In this document: positions 1-7,467 of the stretch, in pieces
Layout of the letters: the number at the start of each line of letters is the position of its first letter
How positions within the stretch are numbered: position 1 is the first letter of the stretch
Assembly: GCA_028282185.1 (NCBI GenBank)
Contig: JANQIJ010000367.1
Coordinates: 1-8,343, forward strand
Length of the DNA stretch: 8,343 nucleotides
Direction: 5' to 3'
From: Rhodospirillales bacterium
Lineage (GTDB): Bacteria; Pseudomonadota; Alphaproteobacteria; Rhodospirillales; Casp-alpha2
Program-made: the position numbers and the translations under genes
The notes under the pieces: generated by a model
The model's input: only the letters and a program-made list of their open reading frames with translations
Database searches by the model: none
Told to the model about the DNA's origin: nothing

Positions 1-764
1 TCGCCCGCCGGGCGCGCCGGCGGCGTCGGGGCGCCCGGGCGGCGGCGGTCTGTTTTGCGCTGTTGGCCGGTCTCTGGCTGCTCGACGGTCATCACCTGAC
101 GGCCGATTACCGGTCGCCCGTGGGCCGGGTCACCACCGTCACCTTGCCCGATGGGACCATCGCCCGGTTGGACAGCGGTGCCGCCATGAGCTGGCATGCG
201 GAAACGACCTCCGGGGCGAATGGCGGCCGGGCGGTCCTGCATGCGGGGACCGCCGTTTTCGAAACCGCCAAGGCGGGTGCGGGGTCGGGCGCCGCGAGCG
301 CCGGTGCCCATGCGCTCGTGGTGCAGACGTCCCGTATCCGGGCGCGGCCCATCGGCACGGTCTTCGCCGTTTCGGCGGACCCGGGCCCCTGGGTCGCCGC
401 CGTGGAGGAAGGAACGGTGCAAGTGGTCGCCGCCGGGGGGCGGTCGGTGACCTTGGGCGCGGGCGGGGCCGCGACGCTGTCCGCCGGCGGCGGGGCGCTG
501 TCGGTCAAGGCCGTGGATGTCTCCCGCGCGCTTGCCTGGCGGTCGGGATACCTGGAATTCGACAACGCGTCGATCACGGAGGTCATCGCCGAACTGGACC
601 GCTACCTGCCCGGCGGGATCGTCGTCTTGGACGGGACGGCCGGCGACCGTCGGTTCGACGGGGTCTTGCGGCTGGACAACATCGGCGACGCCCTCGCCCT
701 CGTCGCCAAGGCCGGCAAGCTCGAGACCCTTGTGTCCCTGCCTTACCTGACCGTTCTGAAATAA
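1..764 (+). CDS. FecR-family anti-sigma regulator, 5' end cut by window edge
   Basis: This is the C-terminal part of an inner-membrane FecR-type regulator, which passes the ligand signal from a TonB-dependent receptor to a cognate ECF sigma factor. The frame is open from base 3, so the true start lies left of the window and about 253 residues are visible. An Arg-rich stretch is followed by one hydrophobic membrane segment (AAAVCFALLAGLWLL, bases about 42-86). Next come the periplasmic FecR domain (TLPDGTIARLDSGA, then IGTVFAV) and a C-terminal STN-like region (LEFDNASITEVIAELDRY) that in this family contacts the receptor's signalling domain. The N-terminal DUF4880 sigma-binding part is missing only because of the edge. 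It lies 121 bases upstream of a receptor gene on the same strand, the usual fecI-fecR-fecA order. The C-terminal region aligns by eye with that of the second FecR at 6487-7467. Confidence 0.88.
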   Translation, partial: ARRARRRRRGARAAAVCFALLAGLWLLDGHHLTADYRSPVGRVTTVTLPDGTIARLDSGAAMSWHAETTSGANGGRAVLHAGTAVFETAKAGAGSGAASAGAHALVVQTSRIRARPIGTVFAVSADPGPWVAAVEEGTVQVVAAGGRSVTLGAGGAATLSAGGGALSVKAVDVSRALAWRSGYLEFDNASITEVIAELDRYLPGGIVVLDGTAGDRRFDGVLRLDNIGDALALVAKAGKLETLVSLPYLTVLK

Positions 765-885
765 AAATTCTCTCGCCGTTACGGTTTTCCGCCGACGGCC
801 CGTCATAGACTTTAATGAAACTGAGACGCAATCGCATTCATGCGGCCGCGTCACGATGTCTGACGGGACCAGGGAATAGAAGAAC
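765..885 (+). other. fecR-to-receptor intergenic region, no clear operator
   Basis: This 121-base gap separates the left fecR-like gene from its receptor gene. It is A/T-richer at its start (GAAATAAAAATTC, 758-770), where an ECF-type promoter for the receptor would be expected, but I cannot assign -35 and -10 elements. A short perfect dyad, CGCATTCATGCG (833-844), is present. It does not share the GCGAATG-N5-CATTyGy layout of the two dyads in the right-hand cassette. The ribosome binding site for the receptor is probably AGGGA at 871-875 or the adjacent AGAAGA. Confidence 0.35.
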
Positions 886-3300
886 ATGACGACCGATCGG
901 CCTATCGCATGCCTTGGGTGGGGTTTGAGGCTCTCTTTGACAACCTGCGCGGTCATCCTTTCGGTCGCGCCGGCGGCCCCCGCGACGGGCGGCGAGCCTC
1001 TCGCGGGGAGCGGCCCCGTTGTTTATCAGGGACCGGGTCCGGCCCGGGCGCGGACGGTCGAGGTCGATTTGCCGGCTCAACCCCTGGCCAAGTCGCTGCG
1101 CGATCTGGGCAGGATCGCCGGGTTTCAGTTTCTCGCCGACCGTGCCTTGACGCAAGGACGCCGGGCCCCCGCCGTGAAGGGCGGCATGACCGTCGACGAC
1201 GCGCTCACGCGGCTGCTTGCCGGGTCCGGCCTAAGCTACAGTTTCGACGGCAAGTCCACGGTGGCGTTGGTCGGCCCGTCGGGTGGCGCCAATGGCCCTT
1301 TGGCATTGGGCGCGATCACCGTCACCGGTGAGCGGCAGGCCCGATCCCTGCGGCAGACCACGTCGAGCGTGACGGTTCTGAACGAAGAGGACATCCGGCG
1401 AAACGATCCCGATCACGTTTTCCGCACCATTCAAGGCACACCCAATGTCCTGCCCTTCGACGGTCGGGAACTGCCATCCATTCGCGGCAGCGAATCCGGG
1501 GGGCCGGCCGGTCTGATTCAGGGTGTTTTTTCGAATACCCAAACCCGCGCGGCACTGATCGTGGACGATGTGCCGGCCATCTCGTCCTTGGCGAACAACA
1601 CCTTCAGCACGGTCTTCGACGTGGAACAGGTCGAGGTTTTCCGGGGCCCCCAAACCACGGCGCGGGGGTCGAACGCCATCGATGGCGCCTTTGTCGTGCG
1701 CACCAAGAACCCCAAATTCATCAAGGAGTACGAATTGAATCTGGAGCCCACCTGGGATGAATTTTCCGGTGTCGGTTTCCGGTCGGGCGTCATGGTCAAT
1801 CATCCGGTATTGGATGACCAGATCGCCGCCCGGCTCGTCGTCGAATACGCGGAACAGCAGATTCCCGCCCGGGTAAGGGACGTGGACAACGACAACGCCG
1901 GGGCATTGGCCGGCGTCGATCTCGACCGGCTGGGTGAAATCGACGATTTGTCCATTCGCAACAAATGGCTGTTCAAGCCGCGGGCGCTGCCGAACCTGAC
2001 GGTCCTGGCCAATCTGCGTTTTCAACATGCCCGAAATCTGGCGGACGAGGGGTTCGTCGAATCCGAGGGTGAGTCCGACAGGCCCATTCAGGACCGTCTG
2101 TTCGACCCGGAGAACGTCGATGTCTACGACACGCGGAGCGAATTGGGGGCGCTGAACGTGGCGTATGAGCTGCGGCCGGGCGTGACGCTTCGCTCGATCA
2201 CCGGATGGCAGCGGGACAACGCCCAGGCCGCGGACACCTACGTCGGTCCGACGGAACTGGTCCGTCAGATTACCCGGCGGCTGAACCAGGACTTTCTTCT
2301 TGAGCTGGACGGGCGGGACCGGCGGCTGACCGGTGTCTTCGGCGTCGCGCACGAGCAAGTGATCTCCAACTCGGAACTTGTCGGGTTTTCATCCACCTCC
2401 AACGGCGAGAGGGACAGCTATTCGGTCTTTGGCGACCTGACCTATCGCCTGACCCCGGCCTTGCGCGTCCTCGGCGGGTTTCGCTTGCAGCGCTATCTCG
2501 CGGGCAATCAACTCCGGTTCAACGCGACAAGGACGGACGCCGATATCCAGGAAACCGTGTTCCTGCCCAAGTTGGGGGTCAGCTACGACATCACGCCGGA
2601 CCACACCGTCTCGTTGACCGCGCGCCGCGGATACAATCCGGGCGGCGTCGCCCTGTCGTTCAGCAACACGCCCTTTGAATTCGATTCGGAAACCTCGGAG
2701 ACTCTGGAGCTGACCTACCGCGCCGGCTTCGCCGACGGCCGGCACTCGATCGGCGCGACGGCGTTCTACAACAGCTTTCAAGACCGTTTGTTCCGGTTCA
2801 ACCCGGACGGGGCCGGGGGCAACACCCAAGTCGTCAATCTGGACGAGTCCCGCTCGTTCGGCCTGGAGTTGGAGGGGCGGGCGCATCTCGGCGAGAAATG
2901 GCGGGTCGACGCCGGGTTGGGCCTGTTGGATACGAAGATCACGGACGTCGGCAACAGCACCGATCCGAATACCACGAAGCTGCAGGGCAACAGCTTCGGC
3001 CAGGACCCCCGGGTGAACGCCTCCCTCGGGATTTTGTGGTTTGCCACGGATGCCCTGGAGTTCTCCCTGAAGGGCCAATACGTCGGCACCTACTTCAAGG
3101 ACCTGCAAAACGAGTTCGAGCGCGACGGGGGCGGCTATTTCCTGATCGACCTGGGCATGGGGTATTCGAAAGGGGCAATGACCGCCAGGGCCTTCGTCCG
3201 GAACGTGACGGATGAGTTCGCCGTCACGAAGCGCTTCAGCGGCAGCCACGGCGTCCTGCCGCCGCGCACCGTCGGCGCCTCGCTGAACATCCAGTTCTGA
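886..3300 (+). CDS. TonB-dependent receptor with STN signalling domain
   Basis: This is an 804-residue outer-membrane transducer that imports a ligand, typically a ferric siderophore or heme, using TonB energy and can signal ligand occupancy. Residues 1-36 look like a signal peptide (hydrophobic LTTCAVILSVAPAAPA). An STN (secretin/TonB short N-terminal) domain spans about 56-128, a TonB-box-like AITVTGER lies at 143-150, the plug spans about 156-275, and the rest is the 22-strand barrel ending in a terminal Phe (SLNIQF), as usual for barrels. The plug hallmark reads VEVFRGPQTTARGSNAIDG, so the RGP core is intact. The commoner R/GNAIGGVIN version is altered to AIDGAFVVRTKNP. The STN domain plus the upstream fecR-like gene mark it as a signalling receptor rather than a pure transporter. 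The ATG at 886 has AGGGA about 10 bases upstream. The substrate cannot be read from the sequence. Confidence 0.93.
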   Translation: MTTDRPIACLGWGLRLSLTTCAVILSVAPAAPATGGEPLAGSGPVVYQGPGPARARTVEVDLPAQPLAKSLRDLGRIAGFQFLADRALTQGRRAPAVKGGMTVDDALTRLLAGSGLSYSFDGKSTVALVGPSGGANGPLALGAITVTGERQARSLRQTTSSVTVLNEEDIRRNDPDHVFRTIQGTPNVLPFDGRELPSIRGSESGGPAGLIQGVFSNTQTRAALIVDDVPAISSLANNTFSTVFDVEQVEVFRGPQTTARGSNAIDGAFVVRTKNPKFIKEYELNLEPTWDEFSGVGFRSGVMVNHPVLDDQIAARLVVEYAEQQIPARVRDVDNDNAGALAGVDLDRLGEIDDLSIRNKWLFKPRALPNLTVLANLRFQHARNLADEGFVESEGESDRPIQDRLFDPENVDVYDTRSELGALNVAYELRPGVTLRSITGWQRDNAQAADTYVGPTELVRQITRRLNQDFLLELDGRDRRLTGVFGVAHEQVISNSELVGFSSTSNGERDSYSVFGDLTYRLTPALRVLGGFRLQRYLAGNQLRFNATRTDADIQETVFLPKLGVSYDITPDHTVSLTARRGYNPGGVALSFSNTPFEFDSETSETLELTYRAGFADGRHSIGATAFYNSFQDRLFRFNPDGAGGNTQVVNLDESRSFGLELEGRAHLGEKWRVDAGLGLLDTKITDVGNSTDPNTTKLQGNSFGQDPRVNASLGILWFATDALEFSLKGQYVGTYFKDLQNEFERDGGGYFLIDLGMGYSKGAMTARAFVRNVTDEFAVTKRFSGSHGVLPPRTVGASLNIQF

Positions 3301-3305
3301 CCGGG

Positions 3306-3320
3306 CCCGGACAGGCCGGG
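3306..3320. terminator. possible bidirectional hairpin between convergent genes
   Basis: CCCGG-ACAGG-CCGGG forms a 5-bp GC-only stem with a 5-base loop in the 45-base gap between the convergent receptor and monooxygenase genes. There is no T-tract on either side, so it is not a classical intrinsic terminator. Its position is the main argument; termination could equally be Rho-dependent. Confidence 0.22.
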
Positions 3321-3345
3321 ACCGGGGGTGCCCATGGGGTTCGGA

Positions 3346-3654
3346 TCAAAGCTTCTGGACGGTCTCGAAGCCCTCGAACCGCGGGTGCCCCAGGTAGAGC
3401 GGCTTGTTCTTTCCCGCGTCCCGGTGCGCCTTTCGAAAGTGGTCGGACTTGGTCCAGTCGATGAAGGCGGCCTCGTCCCGCCAAAGGGTGTGAGAGGCAT
3501 AGAGCGTATGGTCTTCCGCCTCGGGCCCGCGCAAAAGGCGGAACTCGAGAAATCCCGCGACCTTATCCAATCGTGAATCCCGGTTCTTCCAGACCTCTTC
3601 GAAATCCGCTTCCGACCCTTTCATGACCTTGAATCTGTTCATGGCGATGTACAT
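3346..3654 (-). CDS. IsdG/HmuQ-type heme-degrading monooxygenase (ABM fold)
   Basis: This small cytoplasmic protein of 102 residues has the size of single-domain antibiotic-biosynthesis-monooxygenase-fold proteins. It resembles the IsdG/IsdI heme-degrading enzymes, which open the heme ring to release iron. The three catalytic positions of that family are present at matching numbers: Asn6 (MYIAMNRF), Trp67 (FIDWTKSDHF) and His77 (FRKAHRD). The motif order N-x-W-x9-H and the SDxFxxAH segment are characteristic. The start at 3654 has AGGAGA (3659-3664) four bases upstream and gives the residue numbering that fits the family. The gene lies 168 bases downstream of a TonB-dependent receptor on the same strand and has its own candidate promoter at 3708-3737. 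In rhizobia the related HmuQ/HmuD enzymes are iron-controlled. The alternative is a generic ABM-fold protein of unknown substrate, but the complete triad and the iron-uptake context favour heme. Confidence 0.85.
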   Translation of the reverse strand: MYIAMNRFKVMKGSEADFEEVWKNRDSRLDKVAGFLEFRLLRGPEAEDHTLYASHTLWRDEAAFIDWTKSDHFRKAHRDAGKNKPLYLGHPRFEGFETVQKL

Positions 3655-3707
3655 GATTTCTCCTGTTCGCGGGATGGCCCGGTGCCTCGGCGCCGGCGCT
3701 TGGGCGC

Positions 3708-3737
3708 ATTAGAAATCAAAATCCCCGCGAATGCCAA
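3708..3737 (-). promoter_or_regulatory. sigma70-type promoter candidate for the heme monooxygenase
   Basis: Reading the - strand, TTGGCA (3737-3732) and TCTAAT (3713-3708) each match five of six bases of the sigma70 -35 and -10 consensus, with an 18-base spacer. The start of transcription would fall near 3700, leaving a leader of roughly 45 bases before the ATG at 3654. A GCATTCGC half-site, identical to one half of the dyads found upstream of the sigma and receptor genes, overlaps the -35 element. Iron control is therefore possible, although the partner half-site is poor. Confidence 0.5.
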
Positions 3738-3822
3738 AGGTTCCGCGTTTGCTTCTCCGGGCGGGCGCCGGGACCGGAAGATTTTCCCGTCATCGACCGT
3801 TGACCGACCGGGTGCCCGCGGT

Positions 3823-6354
3823 TCAGAAATCGACGCGCCCCCGAATTCCGAACAGGCGGCGCGGTCCCGGCACGACGGTCTCCGGAAGAAGTTCGGTGCC
3901 CCCGACAACCGTGGACGGACGTGCGTGGGTGATGTACTTCGTGTCGAAGACGTTCTCGATGAAGGCTTCGATCCTGCCGGAATCCGTTTCCAGGCCGGTT
4001 CGCAGATTCAAGAGATTATAGCCTTCCAGGTCGGGCTTCGTTCCGGCGTCCGCGATGCTGTCGAAACTGCTGGACCGGTATGTGAATTCGGCCCGGAAGG
4101 TCCAATCGATCCGGTCGTTGACGGGCCTGGCATAGTCCGCCGTCGCGCTGAAGGTATGGTTGGGGGCGGCGGTCATGTCGGCGCCGTTCTTGTCGGAATC
4201 GAATCGCACCTCCCGGACCTGGCTGTCGGTGAACCCGTAGTTCAGGCCGATGACCAGGTTGTCCGAGGCGACATATCGCAGGCCGAGCTCGCCGCCCAGG
4301 CTCGTGGCGCTGCCCGCGTTCTCGATCTGCGTTTCCGTGCCGTTGTTGACCGAAATCTGAAAATCCGACCAGTCGTTGTAGTAAAAGGCGACGTTCGCCC
4401 TGAGACGCCGATCCAGAAATTCGGTTTTCAGTCCGACCTCGTAATTCCAGATGCGTTCATCCTCGAAGGCATTGCCGTTGGTATTGATGCCGCCCGATTT
4501 ATAGCCGTTTCCGATCGACCCATAGGTCGAAATGTCCGGGGTGATTTCGTAGAGGGCGGTGAACTTGGGCGTGAATCCGTTGAAGACTTCGCGAAAGGTC
4601 CCGCGCGCATAGGCCGTGGCACCCAGGGTCGAGGCCTGGAACCGCGTTATCTTGACCTGATCTTCGGTGTAGCGCGCGCCCGCGCTCAGTTCCAAACGCT
4701 CCATCGGGCGATAGCGGATGTCACCGAAGCCGGCGATCTGCCAGACACGGGAATCCTGCATGGAGCGCGTGTAGCGGTTGGCCAGAAAGCCCGCGTCGGC
4801 ACCCGCCTTGACGTCGGAACTGGAACGGAAGAAGTCCCAGCTTGTGTTCATTCCCAGGGTCCAGGACACCTTGCCGGGAATGTTCCAATCCGCGTCAAAT
4901 CCTTGCAGCCGAAGTTCCTGGGAGGCGCTGAGCAGGCGCTGTTTCTGGTCGACGTCGAGCCGGTCGAGGGCGGAGTCGTCCCGATCGCCTTTCTCGTTGT
5001 CGTCGAGATAGAAGAACCCGGTGTTGGAGACGAGTTGCGCCCACCCCAAGTCCGCTTCGACGGCTTGGATGACGTTTGCCTGCAGTGTCTTGTTGATGTC
5101 CTCGCGGCCACGCTCCGTGTAGTAACTGTCGCCGTTTCGAACGGCCTGGTCGTAGGACGTGCGGCGAATGCTCTGAAGCATGTTGTCTTCATACCGGGTG
5201 AAGGTGGCCGAGAGGTCGTAGACGACGCCGTCCAAGGCCTTCGACCTGAGGGCGATCCGCGCCCCCGTTTCTTCCTCCTCCATGGTGCCCAGGCCGTCGG
5301 CGGCGAACCGGATGTGCCCGCCGGACCGGTCGCCGAACAGGGCAACCCGCAGCATCAGGTCCTCGTCGCCGGTCAGACTGCCATTTGCGATGGCTCGGAT
5401 TTGCTTGGTCTCGAAGGTATCCAGGGTGCCGCTGACGGTGGCTTCCGTTTCCGCCGTCGGCTTTTTCGACACGTAGTTCACCACGCCGCCGATGGTGTTG
5501 CGCCCGAAGGTCGTGCCTTGCGGTCCGTAAAGGACTTCGACCCGCTCGATGTCGAAGAGCGCCTGGTTCACCCCGCGCTGGCCGCCGGACGGATTGGCGT
5601 TGACTCCGTCGACGTAGAACCCGATGGAATCGCCGCTGGCACCGGAGCCGATGACGTTCGTGATCCCGCGTATGGCGATGTTGTTGCGTTGCCGCCGGCC
5701 GTTGTTACCGGTTCCCACGTTGGGCGTGAATTCCAGGACGTCTTGGATATGTTCGATGTTCGATTTCTCGATTTCATCGGCGCCGAGGACTCTGACGGTG
5801 ACGGGCGTGTCTTGCAGGTCTTCCGTGAAAAGCCGGGCGGTCACTTGAACCGGCCCCAGTTCCCGGACGCCGCCGCCGCTATTTTCGGGTAATCTGAACA
5901 AGGTTGCCGATTTCTCGCCGATGACGGAGAAGGACAGGCGCGTCCCGGCGAGGATCGCGTCCAAGGCAACGGCCGGCGCGGTCCTGCCGGTGAAGCCGGG
6001 GCTTTTCTTCCCGGCCGTCATCGCCGCCGGATAGCCGACCTGCCAGCCCGTCGTCTGGGCGAAGTCCGCCAGGGCGTCGTCCAGGGACCGCGCCGAAATA
6101 TTGAACGTGACAATCTCGCCGCCGGCGGCCGACTGCTGGGCCAACAGGACGATCGGCCGAGGCGCGGGCGCCCGCGCTTCGTCGGCCTTGGGCCCGGTTG
6201 CGATCGCCATCATCGATAAGGTGGTGAGAGCCGGGACCGCCGCCGCGCTTCGCAAGGACTGTATCAGAAGGCTCCGGACGTGCCGCCGGCCGGTGCCATA
6301 TCCCCCCCGGCCGCGTGGCCGGCCGGCGCCATACCCCCAAGTCTTCTTCGTCAT
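3823..6354 (-). CDS. TonB-dependent receptor with STN signalling domain
   Basis: This outer-membrane ferric-ligand receptor and transducer has 843 residues counted from the ATG at 6354. That start is chosen because GAGG (6363-6360) lies five bases upstream and because the frame further upstream is Arg-rich leader without a ribosome binding site. An unusually long n-region (about 28 residues, Arg/Gly-rich) precedes the signal-peptide core (SAAAVPALTTLSMMAIA). The STN domain spans about 80-155 (VTFNISARSLDDALADFA), a TonB-box-like region (GPVQVTAR) about 167-174, the plug about 178-300 with RVEVLYGPQGTTFGRNTIGG, and then the barrel, ending in VDF. The plug and barrel resemble the broad FyuA/pesticin-type group. 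I see no FRAP or NPNL box, the hallmarks of many heme receptors. It follows fecI and fecR on the same strand and precedes a heme monooxygenase gene. The substrate is undecided between heme and a siderophore. Confidence 0.93.
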   Translation of the reverse strand: MTKKTWGYGAGRPRGRGGYGTGRRHVRSLLIQSLRSAAAVPALTTLSMMAIATGPKADEARAPAPRPIVLLAQQSAAGGEIVTFNISARSLDDALADFAQTTGWQVGYPAAMTAGKKSPGFTGRTAPAVALDAILAGTRLSFSVIGEKSATLFRLPENSGGGVRELGPVQVTARLFTEDLQDTPVTVRVLGADEIEKSNIEHIQDVLEFTPNVGTGNNGRRQRNNIAIRGITNVIGSGASGDSIGFYVDGVNANPSGGQRGVNQALFDIERVEVLYGPQGTTFGRNTIGGVVNYVSKKPTAETEATVSGTLDTFETKQIRAIANGSLTGDEDLMLRVALFGDRSGGHIRFAADGLGTMEEEETGARIALRSKALDGVVYDLSATFTRYEDNMLQSIRRTSYDQAVRNGDSYYTERGREDINKTLQANVIQAVEADLGWAQLVSNTGFFYLDDNEKGDRDDSALDRLDVDQKQRLLSASQELRLQGFDADWNIPGKVSWTLGMNTSWDFFRSSSDVKAGADAGFLANRYTRSMQDSRVWQIAGFGDIRYRPMERLELSAGARYTEDQVKITRFQASTLGATAYARGTFREVFNGFTPKFTALYEITPDISTYGSIGNGYKSGGINTNGNAFEDERIWNYEVGLKTEFLDRRLRANVAFYYNDWSDFQISVNNGTETQIENAGSATSLGGELGLRYVASDNLVIGLNYGFTDSQVREVRFDSDKNGADMTAAPNHTFSATADYARPVNDRIDWTFRAEFTYRSSSFDSIADAGTKPDLEGYNLLNLRTGLETDSGRIEAFIENVFDTKYITHARPSTVVGGTELLPETVVPGPRRLFGIRGRVDF
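6285..6338 (-). repeat. imperfect 33-base-period duplication in receptor leader
   Basis: Bases 6285-6305 and 6318-6338 match at 19 of 21 positions, with a 33-base offset. On the - strand they encode the repeated GYGxGR unit (GYGAGRPRGRG then GYGTGRRHVRS) at the N-terminus of the receptor. This explains the long Arg/Gly-rich n-region of its signal peptide. It may be a slippage duplication. Confidence 0.55.
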
Positions 6355-6396
6355 GATTACCTCGTCGCGTGTCGTTTGACTTGATCTGGTCATCAA

Positions 6397-6421
6397 TTTG
6401 CAAATGCGTGGCATTCGCAAA
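6397..6421 (-). promoter_or_regulatory. inverted repeat upstream of receptor, Fur-like operator or mRNA hairpin
   Basis: TTTGCAAATGC (6397-6407), GTG, GCATTCGCAAA (6411-6421) form 11-base arms with one mismatch around a three-base centre. On the - strand this reads GCGAATG-N5-CATTTGC, the same layout as the dyad upstream of the sigma gene. It sits 43 bases upstream of the receptor start in the 132-base gap after fecR. As DNA it could be a Fur-type operator. As RNA, the mismatch becomes a G-U pair, giving an 11-bp stem that could stabilise or separate the receptor message from fecIR. No convincing ECF -35/-10 pair was identified around it. Confidence 0.55.
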
Positions 6422-6486
6422 CTCGTCATTCTCAGACACGCGCGAGTGAAAAAAACCCGCACAAGAAACCCGAATAAATTCGTGAC

Positions 6487-7467
6487 CTATCTCAGGACGG
6501 CGACGAGCCGGCTGGTTCCCGTCACCCGGGCTTCGAGGATTTTCGCGATGGTTTTCAGGGTCGCGTCCACATCGGCGACCGTGAAGGAACCGGACAGCCT
6601 TTGCCGTGCGAGTTCCTCGTTCAGTACGATGATCCTGCCGGGCGCATAGGTGTCCAGGCGCCGGGCGACCTCGGCGACGGTGGCGTTCTTGACGCGGATG
6701 CGTCCGTCCAGCCAGTCGAAGGTATGCGCGACCTGCCGTTCGGCGGCGCCGGTCTTGAGCGAAACGTGGACGGCGTCGCCCTTCCTCAGAACGACGCCGG
6801 CTTGGCCGGCCGGCGGCGCCACCTCGACCCGGCCGTGGCGAACCGCGACGGACACATGGTCGCCGTCCCGGCCGACGTCGAAGGCGGTCCCCCGCACGGT
6901 AACGGAGACATCGCCCACGTTGATGACGAACGGACGCCGGGCATCCTCCTTGACATCGAAATAGACGCGTCCCTGTCTGAGGACGGCATGACGCGTCGTT
7001 CCGTCGGCCTGGAAGTCCAGGGCGCTGGCCGTGTCCAGGCGGACGTTGCTGCCGTCCGCGAGTTCGAACGCGCCGATCTCGCCGGTGTCCGTGGCGAAAT
7101 CGGCGGTCAACGATGCCCAATGCGACATGCCCAACCAGGCAACGGCCGCGATCGCCAGGCCCGCCATGGCAACCCTGGGAAAGGTGAAGAATGCGACCAC
7201 CGGTGCGCCTTTTCGACGCTTTTCCCGGCGCCGGCCATCGGTGCCCCGGAGGGCGGCCGTCAAGTCATCGGATGCCCAAAGTTCCAGCGCCGCGTCATAG
7301 GCCCGGCCGTTTCCCGGATCGGCCTTGCGCCATGCGTCGAAATCGGCCGCGGCCGCGTCGTTCGGGCCGTCGCCCGCCATGCGGACAACCCATTCGGCGG
7401 CTTCCCGCCGAGTGACTGACTGCTGCGCGTCGTCCTGCTTTCCGCGAGGCGGCATGTCGGAACCCAT
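6487..7467 (-). CDS. FecR-family anti-sigma/sigma-regulator protein
   Basis: This 326-residue inner-membrane regulator holds or activates the ECF sigma factor in response to the receptor. In order it has a DUF4880-type cytoplasmic domain (about 18-65, REAAEWVVRMAGDG to FDAWRKADPGNGRAYD), a single membrane segment (about 96-114, VAMAGLAIAAVAWLGM), a periplasmic FecR domain (about 125-215, with LADGSNVRLDTASAL and VRGTAFDV) and a C-terminal STN-like region (about 252-322). Its length and layout are normal for the family. The ATG at 7467 is the first in frame and shares its A with the TAA of an upstream mini-ORF. No strong ribosome binding site precedes it (AGGG is 13-14 bases away), so translation may be coupled. 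An alternative ATG at 7455 would shorten it by four residues. Confidence 0.93.
   Translation of the reverse strand: MGSDMPPRGKQDDAQQSVTRREAAEWVVRMAGDGPNDAAAADFDAWRKADPGNGRAYDAALELWASDDLTAALRGTDGRRREKRRKGAPVVAFFTFPRVAMAGLAIAAVAWLGMSHWASLTADFATDTGEIGAFELADGSNVRLDTASALDFQADGTTRHAVLRQGRVYFDVKEDARRPFVINVGDVSVTVRGTAFDVGRDGDHVSVAVRHGRVEVAPPAGQAGVVLRKGDAVHVSLKTGAAERQVAHTFDWLDGRIRVKNATVAEVARRLDTYAPGRIIVLNEELARQRLSGSFTVADVDATLKTIAKILEARVTGTSRLVAVLR

Noticed and set aside
812..841. possible Fur box upstream of the left receptor (AATGAA ... TTCAT)
   Set aside because: Only five-base arms separated by about 16 bases; the spacing does not fit the dyads in the right cassette.
1231..3249. two long open frames on the - strand (1231-2358 and 2389-3249)
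   Set aside because: Both are antisense to the left receptor, whose STN, plug and barrel are unmistakable.
3682..5892. 736-residue open frame on the + strand
   Set aside because: It lies antisense to the right receptor gene. Its sequence is rich in V, G, D and R with no domain order, as expected for a GC-rich shadow frame.
6355..6462. 36-residue N-terminal extension of the right receptor to 6462
   Set aside because: It has no ribosome binding site at the distal start, would run through the inverted repeat, and places basic sequence far ahead of the signal core. The ATG at 6354 has GAGG at a good distance.
6445..6486. possible intrinsic terminator after fecR, from a T7 run on the - strand at 6455-6449
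   Set aside because: The only upstream pairing (CAC-GAA with TTC-TT-GTG) is short and bulged and is separated from the T run, so no convincing hairpin exists.
6601..7419. 272-residue open frame on the + strand
   Set aside because: It is antisense to the fecR gene, which has clear domains; the + frame has none.
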